Of a DNA stretch of 64,000 nucleotides, positions 24,396 through 32,311 are shown piece by piece. How positions within the stretch are numbered: position 1 is the stretch's first letter; each line of letters opens with the position of its first letter. The stretch covers positions 382,181-446,180 of the forward strand of contig KE159612.1 of the NCBI GenBank assembly GCA_000403295.2, written 5' to 3'. A program made the translations under genes and the position numbers. The notes beneath the pieces were generated by a model that was not told the DNA's origin, made no database searches, and was given only the letters and a program-made list of their open reading frames with translations. This stretch comes from Lachnospiraceae bacterium M18-1. GTDB lineage: Bacteria > Bacillota > Clostridia > Lachnospirales > Lachnospiraceae.

Positions 24396-24677
24396 TTACA
24401 TTTTAAATAAATCTGCATGTGTGCCGGTATCGACCAATGTCAGTGTTAAGATATCATCTTCTATCAAATAGATTAACAGCCAGTCTGGCTGGATATGGCA
24501 TTCCCGAAATCCGGCCAGATTCCCCTTCAGGGCATGATCTTTATACTTTTTTTTCAAGAGGAAGTCCCAGGAGCAGCGTGTCTACGACGGATTCCAGAAG
24601 AGAGAGGTCCAGAACACGTTTTTTCGCTGTCTTCAGACTTTTTTAAACTTTCCAGACAGAATTAATTTGTATTTCAT
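24396..24677 (-). pseudogene. YafQ/RelE-type toxin gene broken by two homopolymer frameshifts
   Basis: Reading left from the ATG at 24677 gives MKYKLILSGKFKK, then a frame break at a run of A (one base short) leading to a stop. In the next frame follow SLKTAKKRVLDLSLLESVVD and TLLLGLPLEK, then a second break at a run of eight A (one base too many). Then YKDHALKGNLAGFREC, HIQPDWLLIYLIEDD and LTLTLVDTGTHADLFKM complete a YafQ-like toxin of about 92 residues. The start overlaps the antitoxin stop by 4 bases, as in intact dinJ-yafQ pairs. Either a dead toxin or two homopolymer sequencing errors. Confidence 0.78.
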
Positions 24678-24946
24678 AGATCCAATTCCTCTAATGCCTC
24701 AGAAAAACTGCCGTATCGTTTGGTATCAGGATCTCGGCTTATACATTTTGCTTCTTGCATAGCTTCTATAACCTCAGGCTTATACTCAGGATACTTCACA
24801 TCAAACGGTATCCCGCCGCGTAAGATGATCTGTTTTAAAAATATATTCACTGCGTCAGACAATGTCAAACCTAATCCTTCCAAAAGCTCTACAACCTGTT
24901 TCTTGGTTTCTTCTTCGATTCGGATTTGCGTTGGTATTGTTGCCAT
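24674..24946 (-). CDS. RelB/DinJ-family antitoxin
   Basis: A 90-residue ribbon-helix-helix antitoxin: MATIPTQIRIEEETKKQVVE then LLEGLGLTLSDAVNIFLKQI and LRGGIPFDVKYPEY, which closely follow the DinJ pattern. AGAAGGGAG lies just before the chosen ATG; an upstream in-frame ATG would add a basic extension without a ribosome binding site. The C-terminal part should bind and neutralise the toxin, and the N-terminal part should bind its own promoter. Its partner toxin gene (24396-24677) is frameshifted, leaving the antitoxin as the intact member. Confidence 0.88.
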   Translation of the reverse strand: MATIPTQIRIEEETKKQVVELLEGLGLTLSDAVNIFLKQIILRGGIPFDVKYPEYKPEVIEAMQEAKCISRDPDTKRYGSFSEALEELDL

Positions 24947-25111
24947 GGCTGCTCCCTTCTTTTTGTTTTTTATAGATTCCTTTTTAAATATTTTAATACG
25001 TTTGGTATACAATGTCAATTGATTGCTTTAAGCGTCAGAGCTGATAAAAAAACAGATGCTTTACATTGTGTATTGATTGTGATACGATAAACAAAAAGGA
25101 GGAACAGCAAT

Positions 25112-25372
25112 ATGGCACAGACAATGGTAAATTTTAGAATAGATGAAGATGTAAAACGCAAGATGGAATCTGCTTGTAAAGAGATGGGATTGTCACTTAG
25201 TACAGCTTTCAACATTTTTGCGGTGAAAGTCGGGAATGAAAGAAGGATACCATTTGAAATAACGGCAGATAGATTTTATTCTGAATCCAATATCAGAGTA
25301 CTGGAAGAACGTGCCGCAAACATTGAATCAGGAAGATCTATTCCCAAAGAGCATGATCTGATTGAGGTATAG
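25112..25372 (+). CDS. RelB/DinJ-family antitoxin (partner of YoeB-like toxin)
   Basis: An 86-residue ribbon-helix-helix antitoxin: MAQTMVNFRIDEDVKRKMES, then MGLSLSTAFNIFAVKVGNER and RIPFEITADRFYSESN. AAAGGAGGAA lies 9 bases before the ATG. It is divergent from the neighbouring antitoxin gene (166-base gap), so both promoters lie between them and could be co-bound. The toxin gene follows after 3 bases. Pairing of a DinJ-type antitoxin with a YoeB-type toxin is a known mix-and-match arrangement. Confidence 0.88.
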   Translation: MAQTMVNFRIDEDVKRKMESACKEMGLSLSTAFNIFAVKVGNERRIPFEITADRFYSESNIRVLEERAANIESGRSIPKEHDLIEV

Positions 25373-25375
25373 AAT

Positions 25376-25636
25376 ATGGGAGTATTATGGGAAGATGAAG
25401 CATGGCAGGAGTATATTGACTGGCAACAGGACAAAAAGACATTAAAAAAGATTAATCGACTTGTCAGGGATATACAGAGAAATCCTTTTGAAGGTATAGG
25501 GCATCCAGAGCCATTGTCTGGCAATCTGTCTGGGTGGTGGAGCCGACATATTGACGAGAAGAACCGTATCGTATACAAGGTTGCGGGAGGGAATACAACG
25601 ATTCTTTCATGTAAAGACCATTATGACGATAAATAA
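25376..25636 (+). CDS. yoeB: Txe/YoeB-family toxin (mRNA interferase)
   Basis: An 86-residue toxin, the usual YoeB length, with WEDEAWQEYIDWQQDKKTLK, NPFEGIGHPEPLSGNLSGWW and SRHIDEKNRIVYKV near the C terminus, then SCKDHYDDK. The Glu, Arg, His and Tyr residues used by YoeB for ribosome-dependent mRNA cleavage have counterparts here (E/K-x-R-IVY, C-terminal HY). It lies 3 bases after the antitoxin gene and is followed by a terminator. The gene is complete and probably active. Confidence 0.92.
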   Translation: MGVLWEDEAWQEYIDWQQDKKTLKKINRLVRDIQRNPFEGIGHPEPLSGNLSGWWSRHIDEKNRIVYKVAGGNTTILSCKDHYDDK

Positions 25637-25648
25637 TGCTGATTGAAT

Positions 25649-25677
25649 AGCGGGGAGAAATCTCCGCTTAATTTTTT
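25649..25677 (+). terminator. Rho-independent terminator of the toxin-antitoxin operon
   Basis: AGCGGGGA and TCTCCGCT (one mismatch) form a short stem with a GAAA loop, followed by TAATTTTTT, 12 bases after the toxin stop codon. It may also stop transcripts of the converging AraC gene poorly, since there is no T-tract in that direction. Confidence 0.8.
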
Positions 25678-25679
25678 CG

Positions 25680-27275
25680 TTACTGTGAACAGTAACGATG
25701 GAGGAAGTGAACCATATATTGTGTAGGAGTCATACCGGTATATTTTTTAAATTCTTTCGAAAACAGGTGGGCGTCAGCATATCCGATTTCTGCTGCCGCC
25801 TCTTTTACAGTGAATTTACCGGAGGCAAACAGCTCCTTTGCATTTTCCATTCTTAACCGTTTGATATAGCCGGTCAGGGTTATGCCGGTACACTGGCTGA
25901 ATTTACGGCTGATATAGGAAGGATTCATGCCGACGGATTCTGCGATATCGTTCAGAGACACATGCTGGTTATAATGAGTTTTGACATAGCTGATGATCCG
26001 GGCGATCGTCGGATCTTTATACTGGTTCTGCGTAAGGGCCTCCTGGTATGCCTCTTGAAATTTCATGATATAAGCATCACGGATATCGTCCACAGAGAGG
26101 GCCCAGTTTGTTGTGAATGGAATACGGAACCAATCATAATCAAGGCCGTACCTACGGCAGAAATTTTCATAATACACATCTAAAAAACTGCAGCAGTAAT
26201 GAAACGCATTCAGGTCAATGCTTTCTTTTAATTCCAGAAAAATCTTAGTAAGCTGTGAACTCAGATCATCAATAGCACCGGAGAGATCGAATCCCTGTAT
26301 CATTTTCAGCGCGGACGAAAGCAGGGACGGACTTGCCTGCTTTGTATGAAAATGATTTTTGAAATCACTGGTCCGCAGGTATTTGTCATGCTGAAAAAAT
26401 AATTTATATTGCCGTAAGATCATGCAGTCGGCATATGCGCTGTTGATCTGATCGGGTGAAGCAATATAACTGCTGAGGAAATGTGCGGTCTGACCGTCAT
26501 TCGTTACTTCATACAGTTCGTCTAAAAACGCATCCATTTTTTTCTGCTTTTCCAAAATGCTTCTCTGAGGAAAATCATTGAACAACAGACATTCCGTATG
26601 CTTGGAGGAGGTATAGACGATCTCGCCGCCGCTATATTTGTTCAATACATCATAGACCTGCTGGCGCTGCCGGTTTTCGAGCAGGTAATAAACACAATGA
26701 TTATTATGGTAATCATTAAAAAAATCAGGATCCATTCCTTTCAGGACAAGAAGATAATGGCCTTTTGGACGAAGATCCACCTGAAAACGTTTTATATTTT
26801 CGCGGAAAACAGAGGCGGAAATTCCATTGATCGCATCGCGGAGAAATTCCGCGCGGGCGATCTTTTGCCCCATATAATAGATTCGGTGGTCATTGGTATA
26901 TTCTTCCGTTTTTTCGTATGGATAGCCGCACGCGGGGAGGGCTCCCAGAAGGGAATTGAGAAGAAAGCCAGTCTCGTTTTTTATACATGGGCTTTTTTCA
27001 GCAAAAATATCACTGGTCGCATAACTGAGGATACGTCCGGTTTCGAATAATATGATGTATGGATGAAGATCTTTTTTGTAAAGGCGCAGCAGAGGTATAC
27101 GCAGAGAGCAGGCAGGATGGGGCAGCTGAATGATTAAAAAATCAGGCTTAAAAACAGACGCCGTTTCTTCAAGTCCCGGCATACGGCAGGTTTCTGTAAT
27201 CCATTTTTTGCTCTGCAAAAGCTCCGTAAACTTTTTCTGTATCGGCAATTCTGCGCTGATCAAGACTCGCTTCAT
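25680..27275 (-). CDS. AraC-family regulator with a degenerate receiver-like N terminus
   Basis: A 531-residue regulator. The last 105 residues are an AraC-type double helix-turn-helix (HVSLNDIAESVGMNPSYISR, FTVKEAAAEIGYADAHLFSK). The first 110 residues have the alternating hydrophobic pattern of a receiver (RVLISAEL, FKPDFLIIQLPHP, YIILFETGR), but the acidic pair and phosphoacceptor Asp are absent, so it is unlikely to be phosphorylated. The middle resembles the linker of YesN-type proteins. ATG 27275 follows AAAGGAA; an upstream ATG at 27308 is less likely. No kinase gene is adjacent. It is divergent from the ferredoxin-led operon and is its likely ligand-responsive controller. Confidence 0.85.
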   Translation of the reverse strand: MKRVLISAELPIQKKFTELLQSKKWITETCRMPGLEETASVFKPDFLIIQLPHPACSLRIPLLRLYKKDLHPYIILFETGRILSYATSDIFAEKSPCIKNETGFLLNSLLGALPACGYPYEKTEEYTNDHRIYYMGQKIARAEFLRDAINGISASVFRENIKRFQVDLRPKGHYLLVLKGMDPDFFNDYHNNHCVYYLLENRQRQQVYDVLNKYSGGEIVYTSSKHTECLLFNDFPQRSILEKQKKMDAFLDELYEVTNDGQTAHFLSSYIASPDQINSAYADCMILRQYKLFFQHDKYLRTSDFKNHFHTKQASPSLLSSALKMIQGFDLSGAIDDLSSQLTKIFLELKESIDLNAFHYCCSFLDVYYENFCRRYGLDYDWFRIPFTTNWALSVDDIRDAYIMKFQEAYQEALTQNQYKDPTIARIISYVKTHYNQHVSLNDIAESVGMNPSYISRKFSQCTGITLTGYIKRLRMENAKELFASGKFTVKEAAAEIGYADAHLFSKEFKKYTGMTPTQYMVHFLHRYCSQ

Positions 27276-27425
27276 AAAAATTCCTTTCCATTTCCGGATC
27301 ATTTTCAATGATTAAATAAGTAAAAATATAACCTTAAATGTAAAATGAGATACCTATATAAAACTCTATCATCATGTTACAATTTGAACAAATAAATGTC
27401 AAGCAAAAGTAAAGGAGTTGGAGAG

Positions 27426-27662
27426 ATGGCAAAAATCTTAGTTGATAAGGAAAGATGTAAGGGATGTAAGATGTGCATTGTGATCTGCCCGAAAAAAGTC
27501 CTTGCGCTATCGACTGAGCTGAATCCGGCCGGCAGCCGTTATGCCATACAGATGGAAGAGAAGGAATGCATCGGATGCAGGCTGTGCGGAATGATATGTC
27601 CGGACAGCGCGGTCAGTATTTATGCTGAGCGCAGGATAAACCTGCCGCGCAGCCAAACATGA
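27426..27662 (+). CDS. korD: 2-oxoacid:ferredoxin oxidoreductase delta subunit (2[4Fe-4S] ferredoxin)
   Basis: A 78-residue ferredoxin-type subunit with two CxxCxxCxxxCP clusters: CKGCKMCIVICPKK and CIGCRLCGMICPDS. Such subunits pass electrons from the thiamine-diphosphate enzyme to soluble ferredoxin. AAAGGAG precedes the chosen ATG; an upstream ATG in frame has no such site. It is the first gene of a roughly 11 kb rightward operon. The 150-base gap to the divergent AraC gene is AT-rich and must contain both promoters. The gene symbol follows the Kor naming; the substrate class is not decided. Confidence 0.9.
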   Translation: MAKILVDKERCKGCKMCIVICPKKVLALSTELNPAGSRYAIQMEEKECIGCRLCGMICPDSAVSIYAERRINLPRSQT

Positions 27663-27749
27663 TCCGCACGGTTGTATAAGGGAATATGCCGCTCTGCGGC
27701 TGCATCAGAAATACACAGGTATGGCTGTACAATAAGAAAGGTGAATGAC

Positions 27750-28826
27750 ATGAAAAAGGTAATGAAGGGGAACGAAGCAGTAGCAGAAACAGCGATTCGC
27801 TCAGGGCTGGAATTTTTTTGCGGATACCCGATCACACCACAGTCGGAGCTGTTGGAATATATGTCCTGCCGGCTGCCGGAGGAAGGAAAAATATTTATCC
27901 AGGCAGAAAGCGAGATCGGATCCAGCCAGATGCTGACCGGGGCATCAATTGCGGGAGCACGCTGCATGACAGCAACCTCTGGCCCCGGGCTGTCGCTGAT
28001 GGCAGAGGCACTGGCCTGTATGGCGCTGGGAAGACTGCCCTGTGTGCTGGTTGATGTGCAGAGAGCATTTAACTGCATTACCCCGGCGCAGATGGATTAT
28101 AATTTTGTGACAAAAGGTTTTGGACACAGCGGACAGCATGGCTTTGTCCTGGCGCCTTCTACGGTACAGGAAGCAGCAGACTGTACGAAGCTTGCGTTTG
28201 AAAAAGCATATCAGTATAACGTTCCCGCAGTTGTATTGATGGACGGTATGATCGGACAGATGATGGAGGCGGTCGTGCTGCCTGAAAAGGCGGAAAAAAC
28301 AGAAGCTGTCAGCTATCCGATTCCGATCGGCAGAGGAAGCCGCCCGGATAAAAAAGCATTTTATCAGTCAGGCTACGGCGGACAGTATAAAGGACTGGCA
28401 TCGGAAGCGGCGTGTGAAGAGGCCTGCAATGACAATGCGGCTTTGTATCAGAAATGGGTAGAAACAGAAGCCCTATGTGAAGCATATTGGATGGAGGATG
28501 CGGAATATGCCATTGTTTCATATGGAAGCGCCGCACGTATCTGCCTTGACACGGTTCATATGTTGAGAGATCAGGGAATTAAAGCCGGATTGGCGCGTCC
28601 GATCACAGTATTTCCATTCCCTGAAAAACAGATCGGTGCATTGCAGGGACTAAAAGGAGTACTTTGTGTAGAAATGGCAAAACCGGAGCAGTTCGCAAAA
28701 GATGTTGCGCTGTGTTTAGGAAAATCAATTCCAATGCGGACATATACGCGCTGCGGGGGAAATCTGCCGGACCCTCAGGAGGCGGCGGAGATCATAAGAA
28801 AAATGGCGGCAGGGGAGGTATCGTAA
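27750..28826 (+). CDS. korA: 2-oxoacid:ferredoxin oxidoreductase alpha subunit
   Basis: A 358-residue alpha subunit: MKGNEAVAETAIRSG, FFCGYPITPQSELLEYM, AESEIGSSQMLTGASIAGAR and TATSGPGLSLMAEALACMAL follow the Kor/Vor alpha pattern, including the pyrimidine-binding domain and domain II (AIVSYGSAARICLDTVHMLR). With the beta, gamma and delta subunits it oxidatively decarboxylates a 2-oxo acid to an acyl-CoA with ferredoxin reduction. The beta gene starts immediately after its stop. Sequence alone does not say whether branched-chain, aryl or 2-oxoglutarate-like acids are used. Confidence 0.92.
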   Translation: MKKVMKGNEAVAETAIRSGLEFFCGYPITPQSELLEYMSCRLPEEGKIFIQAESEIGSSQMLTGASIAGARCMTATSGPGLSLMAEALACMALGRLPCVLVDVQRAFNCITPAQMDYNFVTKGFGHSGQHGFVLAPSTVQEAADCTKLAFEKAYQYNVPAVVLMDGMIGQMMEAVVLPEKAEKTEAVSYPIPIGRGSRPDKKAFYQSGYGGQYKGLASEAACEEACNDNAALYQKWVETEALCEAYWMEDAEYAIVSYGSAARICLDTVHMLRDQGIKAGLARPITVFPFPEKQIGALQGLKGVLCVEMAKPEQFAKDVALCLGKSIPMRTYTRCGGNLPDPQEAAEIIRKMAAGEVS

Positions 28827-29576
28827 GTGGAAAAAATATACGGAAAATCCGCGTTGCTAAAGGATCAGCCAACCCCATACTGTGAAGGGTGCTACCACGG
28901 GCTGATTCAGAAGCTGTGTTTTGAAGTTGTGGAAGAAATGCAGATCGCTGATCAATTTGTGTACGGAGGTGCGGTCGGCTGCAATGGTATGGGAGCATTT
29001 ACAGTAAATCTGGATGCATACGGTACATGCCATGGCCGATGCCCCTGTGTAGGCACTGCATTGAAACGGCTGCATCCGGAGAGTGTACTCATGCTTTATC
29101 AGGGAGACGGTGATGCCGCGTCTATCGGTTTGGGAGACACACTGCATGCGGCAAACAGAGGGGAGGCATTTACCGTTGTGATGGCAAATAACAGTTTGTA
29201 TGGAATGACCGGCGGACAGGCCAGTCCGACCACACTTCCCGGTATGCGTACAACGACCACAAGAAAAGGAAAGGAAGGGCCGCCAATGCGTGTCGCGGAG
29301 TTGGTGGCAACATTGGACGCGCCATATTATGTGGCAAGATGCAGTGTCCACAGTGCAAAATATATCCTGCAGTTTAAGAAGACTCTGAAATATGCGCTGA
29401 CAGTACAGATGAAGTACGATGCGTATTCCTTTATCGAAGTACTTGCCAACTGTCCGACATCAAGCGGAATAAAACCAGAAGACAGCATGCGGTATATAGA
29501 AGAAACCGCAATGAAATATTTTCCTGTCAGAGAGTTTAAAAGAGAGGGCAGGCCGTCAGGGGAGGTGACTAGATAG
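28827..29576 (+). CDS. korB: 2-oxoacid:ferredoxin oxidoreductase beta subunit (TPP-binding)
   Basis: A 249-residue thiamine-diphosphate-binding subunit with the motif GDGDAASIGLGDTLHAANRG ... ANNSLYGMTGGQ, and cysteines in TPYCEGCYHG and GRCPCVG that bind an iron-sulfur cluster. It begins with GTG directly after the alpha stop codon and overlaps the gamma GTG start by one base, so translation is coupled. The full four-gene delta-alpha-beta-gamma order is that of four-subunit archaeal and clostridial Kor/Vor enzymes. Confidence 0.92.
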   Translation: MEKIYGKSALLKDQPTPYCEGCYHGLIQKLCFEVVEEMQIADQFVYGGAVGCNGMGAFTVNLDAYGTCHGRCPCVGTALKRLHPESVLMLYQGDGDAASIGLGDTLHAANRGEAFTVVMANNSLYGMTGGQASPTTLPGMRTTTTRKGKEGPPMRVAELVATLDAPYYVARCSVHSAKYILQFKKTLKYALTVQMKYDAYSFIEVLANCPTSSGIKPEDSMRYIEETAMKYFPVREFKREGRPSGEVTR

Positions 29577-30133
29577 TGGAGAGAAGCATATTTCTGGCAG
29601 GAAGCGGCGGACATGGAATTCAGATGGTAGGAAAAATGTTGGTACACGCAGTAAATACGGATAGTGAAAATGCGACATATTCACCCTGCTACGGTGTGGA
29701 AAAACGAGGGGGATTGTCCTCCTGCTATCTAGTGATCAGTGACAGCAGGATCGGAAATCCCAGAAAGAAGCAGAATGATCTGGCAGTACTGATGGATCAA
29801 AGAAGCTACGACCAATACAAAAACATGGTGAAGCCCGGCGGTATATTGGTGATCAACAGTACGATGGTCAAAGCATTAGATGAGGAAAAAGAGGCGGGGA
29901 ACCGGATGGAGATTCCTTTGATGGAGGCTGCGCGGGAGATAGGGAATCCCAAAGTGATCAGTTCTGTCCTTCTGGGATTTCTTGCGGGAATACCGGGCCT
30001 GGTAAAGGAACCCTATAGCTTGAAGGAGCATATGCTGACGGCCTTATCGAAAAGGCCGGAACTTTTAGAACTGAATAAAAAGGCGTTTGAAAAGGGTCTG
30101 GAGCTTGCGCTTCTGAAGCAGACGCGGGTCTGA
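29576..30133 (+). CDS. korC: 2-oxoacid:ferredoxin oxidoreductase gamma subunit
   Basis: A 185-residue gamma subunit, opening with SIFLAGSGGHGIQMVGKMLV and containing YGVEKRGGLSSCYLVISDSR and KPGGILVINSTMV, all typical of the family. A GTG start overlaps the last base of the beta stop codon. It completes the enzyme; the next gene, an acyl-CoA synthetase, begins 18 bases later, suggesting the acyl-CoA product is passed on for ATP formation. Confidence 0.9.
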   Translation: MERSIFLAGSGGHGIQMVGKMLVHAVNTDSENATYSPCYGVEKRGGLSSCYLVISDSRIGNPRKKQNDLAVLMDQRSYDQYKNMVKPGGILVINSTMVKALDEEKEAGNRMEIPLMEAAREIGNPKVISSVLLGFLAGIPGLVKEPYSLKEHMLTALSKRPELLELNKKAFEKGLELALLKQTRV

Positions 30134-30151
30134 AAAGAAAGGACAAAAAAT

Positions 30152-32296
30152 ATGAATCTGGAGAAACTAATAAAACCAAAAGTAGCTGCAGTGATCGGAG
30201 CAAACGAAAGAGCGGGTTCATTCGGAAATTATTCAGCGGTAAATGCGCTGCAAAATGAAGGACGCATACAGATCTATTTTATTAATACGAAAACGCCTGT
30301 TGTCTTAGGAAAAAAGACATATCCAAATCTGAGCGCCCTCCCGGAGGTGCCGGATTGTATTCTGATCGCGACACCGGCAAAAACCTGCGCTCCTCTTCTG
30401 GAAGAGGCCGGGAAGCTGGGGGTCAAAGCGGCAATCATTGAGGCTGCCGGATTTAGTGAGGAGGGCACAGAGGAAGGAAAGCGGGCAGAAGAAGAACTCC
30501 GAGTGATCGCGGAAAAATATGATATGTCGGTAATGGGTCCAAACTGCATAGGACTGGTCAACAATATTGACAAGGTGAAATTATGGGGAATGGGCGGGAC
30601 TGAATTTGATATGTCGGTCCGAAAGACGGGAGTAGCATATTTTGCGCAGTCAGGAACCATGTCTATTCATGCGGTCAGCTGTCCGTATATTGATGTATCT
30701 TATGTATTCAGCATGGGAAATTCCACGATGGTCATGATAGAGGACATTATGGAATACGTGCTGGAGGAGCCGGAAGTACGTATGCTTGCAATATATCTGG
30801 AAGGCGTGAGGGATGGGCGCAGGTTTATGGAGTGCTTAAAAAGGGCGGCCGAATTGGGGAAACCAGTCGTGATCCATGCGGCGGGAATGAGTCAGAAAGG
30901 GGCGGTGGCCGCGGCGTCTCATACAGGAAATCTGGCTTCCAGCCGGAGCGTTTATCAGGCAGTCTGTAATAAATATGGTGTCATACTGGTAGAAAGCATT
31001 GATGAATTTCTATGTGCCGTTAACGTGCTGTCCACATGGATCGACCGTATGCCGAAGGGGGCAAATATCAGCGCCGTCAATGGTTCCGGCGGAGAAAATG
31101 CCGTTTGTGCGGATCTCAGTGAATTGTATGGTGTGCCTTTGCCGGATTTTCACCCGGAGACAGTTAAAAAATTAAAAGAGATTTTGCCAGGATTTGCAAA
31201 TCCGCGTAATCCGCTTGACATTACTGCAATAACGGATAGTGTCTATGATGTCATGATAAAGACATTGGAGACGATTGGAGACGATCCAAACGTGGATGCA
31301 GTGATATGCAGTATAGCAAGCTTTGCGGAACCGAATGCCAAAGACCGGGAGCAGGCAAAGATATTTGGAGAATCATTGAACGAGCGCTATGCCGCGCCGA
31401 TGATCGAATATGCAAAGCGTCCGGGAAGCGTCCCGCTTATGGTGATTCCGATGACAGAAGACCGCCGGGATGCCGTATGGCGCGGCAGGCTTCGAGAAGC
31501 GGGAATCCCTATCCTGGCAAATAGTCTTGCGGGGTATAAGGTATTGGGGAAAGTCTGTAAATATTTAGAATACCGTAAGCGGGTCCATACGCTGGAAAAT
31601 GCCGCTCCTCTTAAGCGGCATGGAGAAAGGATATTAAGCCTTTCGGAATACGCTTCCAAGATAGAACTTTCGGATGTCGGTCTGCCGATGCCGAAGCAGG
31701 CGGTAGTCAAAGATAAAGAGGAGCTTTTGAAGAAAGCCGCGGAAATGAAAAGACCGTTGGCGCTTAAAGTCTCATCGCCCGATATCTTACATAAAACAGA
31801 AGCCGGCGGTGTAAAGCTGAATATTTATTCGGATGAAGAGACAGATGCGGCATTTGACCAGATTCTTGCATCCTGCAGGGCCTACAGGCCGGATGCGAAG
31901 ATTGAAGGAATCCTTGTGCAGGAACAGGCTCCGAAAGGAGTGGAGATGATGATCGGCATTACGTGCGATCGGCATTTCGGGCCAATGCTGCTGGCTGGTA
32001 TGGGCGGAGTTTTTGTCGAAGTTTTCAAAGACGCAGCCATGTATCCATGTCCGTTAAGTAAACAAGAAGCAGAAGATATGCTGAGAAGTCTGAAAGCTTA
32101 TAAACTGCTTAGAGGTTACCGGGGAAGCGAGCCATGTGATATAGACGCGCTGACAGATATCATGGTAAAGATTTCTCAATACGCAATGTCGCGCCGTGAT
32201 GAACTGAAGGAACTGGATCTGAACCCGGTATTTGTGTATCCGGAAGGAAAGGGGGTAAGTATTGTGGATGCACTGGTTGTGAAGTATGGCGATTAG
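30152..32296 (+). CDS. acdAB: Acyl-CoA synthetase, NDP-forming (acetate-CoA ligase, ADP-forming), alpha-beta fusion
   Basis: A 714-residue fused enzyme. Residues 1-450 hold the CoA-binding Rossmann domain (VAAVIGANERAGSFGNYSA) and ligase-CoA domains with the phospho-histidine in AASHTGNLASSRSVY. Residues 490-714 are an ATP-grasp domain (LKVSSPDILHKTEAGGVKLN, MMIGITCDRHFGPMLLAGMG). This family converts acyl-CoA plus ADP and phosphate to the acid plus ATP, giving substrate-level phosphorylation. Directly after a 2-oxoacid:ferredoxin oxidoreductase the pairing is the energy-yielding end of a 2-oxo-acid fermentation route (inference). ATG with an AAAGGA-type site upstream. Confidence 0.92.
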   Translation: MNLEKLIKPKVAAVIGANERAGSFGNYSAVNALQNEGRIQIYFINTKTPVVLGKKTYPNLSALPEVPDCILIATPAKTCAPLLEEAGKLGVKAAIIEAAGFSEEGTEEGKRAEEELRVIAEKYDMSVMGPNCIGLVNNIDKVKLWGMGGTEFDMSVRKTGVAYFAQSGTMSIHAVSCPYIDVSYVFSMGNSTMVMIEDIMEYVLEEPEVRMLAIYLEGVRDGRRFMECLKRAAELGKPVVIHAAGMSQKGAVAAASHTGNLASSRSVYQAVCNKYGVILVESIDEFLCAVNVLSTWIDRMPKGANISAVNGSGGENAVCADLSELYGVPLPDFHPETVKKLKEILPGFANPRNPLDITAITDSVYDVMIKTLETIGDDPNVDAVICSIASFAEPNAKDREQAKIFGESLNERYAAPMIEYAKRPGSVPLMVIPMTEDRRDAVWRGRLREAGIPILANSLAGYKVLGKVCKYLEYRKRVHTLENAAPLKRHGERILSLSEYASKIELSDVGLPMPKQAVVKDKEELLKKAAEMKRPLALKVSSPDILHKTEAGGVKLNIYSDEETDAAFDQILASCRAYRPDAKIEGILVQEQAPKGVEMMIGITCDRHFGPMLLAGMGGVFVEVFKDAAMYPCPLSKQEAEDMLRSLKAYKLLRGYRGSEPCDIDALTDIMVKISQYAMSRRDELKELDLNPVFVYPEGKGVSIVDALVVKYGD

Positions 32297-32311
32297 GAAA
32301 GGAGAAGAAGA

